This document shows, one piece after another, positions 4,951 through 5,417 of a stretch of 5,417 nucleotides of DNA; positions within the stretch are counted from its first letter, which is position 1; each line of letters begins with the position of its first letter. A program made the translations under genes and the position numbers. This DNA comes from Anaerolineae bacterium. Lineage in GTDB: Bacteria; Chloroflexota; Anaerolineae; J102. A model generated the notes under the pieces. That model ran no database searches. It saw nothing but the letters and a program-made list of their open reading frames with translations, and was not told the origin of the DNA. The stretch covers positions 1-5,417 of the forward strand of contig JALSPL010000034.1 in NCBI GenBank assembly GCA_026985975.1. Reading direction: 5' to 3'.

Positions 4951-5417
4951 TTATGAATGCTCAGTGTTGGTGACGGGCAAGGTCTGGCCCGGGATGGCGG
5001 GGGTCTCGCGGGCCCCTTCGGGGCGGGGTCCGAGAATTTCCTCCAGCTCCTTTTGGGTCAGGGTCTCGCGTTCCAGCAGAGCCCGGGCCAGGGCGTCCAG
5101 CCTGTCGCGGTGGGTTTGTAGCAGCCTGCGGGCGTAGTCGTGTCGTTCTTCCAACAGATTCTGGATGGCCCGATCGATGCGGGCGGCGGTGGCTTCGCTG
5201 TAATCCCGTCCTGTGGCCAGCTCATAGCCCAGAAAGGGTTGTTCTTCATCCGCCTGGAAAGCGGCCAACCCCAGTTCGCTCATGCCCCAGCGGGTGACCA
5301 TGCGCCGGGCCAGTTTGGTGGCCTCCGCCAGATCGTTCTCGGCGCCGGTGGTGATCTCGTCGAACACGGTCTCCTCGGCGGAGCGCCCGCCCAGCATCAC
5401 CGCCAGTCGGGCCAGCA
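4951..5417 (-). CDS. ftsH: ATP-dependent zinc metalloprotease FtsH, C-terminal fragment (runs off right edge)
   Basis: Only the last 155 codons are in the window; the membrane segments, the AAA+ ATPase module and the HEXXH zinc site lie beyond the right edge. The fragment is the M41 peptidase C-terminal part. It starts LARLAVMLGGRSAEE, followed by ITTGAENDLAEATKLARRMVTRWGMS. The Asp of GAEND (codon 5332-5334) matches the third zinc ligand of the family, so the protease is probably active. Next come FLGYELATGRDYSEATAARID and the helical ERHDYARRLLQTHRDRLDALARALLERETL segment ending TQKELEEIL, all in normal FtsH order. A short Pro-rich, poorly conserved tail ends TNTEHS. FtsH is a hexameric inner-membrane protease that degrades misfolded membrane proteins and some regulators. 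The GTG at 5400 lies within the conserved domain and is not the true start. An intrinsic terminator follows the stop. Confidence 0.96.
   Translation of the reverse strand, partial: LARLAVMLGGRSAEETVFDEITTGAENDLAEATKLARRMVTRWGMSELGLAAFQADEEQPFLGYELATGRDYSEATAARIDRAIQNLLEERHDYARRLLQTHRDRLDALARALLERETLTQKELEEILGPRPEGARETPAIPGQTLPVTNTEHS

Overview
The window looks like an ordinary chromosomal segment from a moderately GC-rich bacterium, most likely a Chloroflexota lineage such as Anaerolineae or a relative. This is inferred from three things. A large secreted protein carries a Thr/Pro (TPTPGP-type) linker followed by an Ig-like tail ending in an Asp-rich DPDGDSDG motif. The RpiA has the IKGLGKALLREK variant of its active-site motif. 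The third is the general style of the FtsH C-terminus. No rRNA, tRNA, transposase, integrase, phage or CRISPR element was found, so the taxonomic call rests on protein style alone.

Layout, left to right. At 1-292 (minus) is the N-terminal part of an exported protein that runs off the left edge. A 61-bp divergent spacer follows, then two plus-strand genes: a 103-aa protein of unknown function (354-665) and ribose-5-phosphate isomerase A, rpiA (740-1447). rpiA converges on a minus-strand gene for a divergent ProC/pyrroline-5-carboxylate-reductase-like protein (1454-2293), with only 6 bp between the stop codons. Upstream of that lies a strong minus-strand intrinsic terminator (2307-2347). Next is a 719-aa secreted multidomain protein (2370-4529, minus) with a clear Shine-Dalgarno site and a good sigma-70-type promoter (4668-4696). 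The 421-bp spacer at 4530-4950 also holds an unusual 74-bp array of direct and inverted GACGA repeats (4780-4853) and the ftsH terminator (4892-4922). The right edge is the C-terminal end of the membrane protease FtsH (4951 to beyond 5417, minus).

The genes do not form one pathway. RpiA (pentose phosphate pathway), the ProC-like oxidoreductase, FtsH (membrane protein quality control) and the two exported proteins look like separate transcription units. The 103-aa gene and rpiA may be co-transcribed, since they are 74 bp apart with no visible terminator between them. The items most worth a second look are the interleaved GACGA repeat array, the ProC-like protein that has lost its substrate-binding motifs, and the large exported protein with a conserved but unnamed core. 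I see no convincing evidence of a new multi-gene system.
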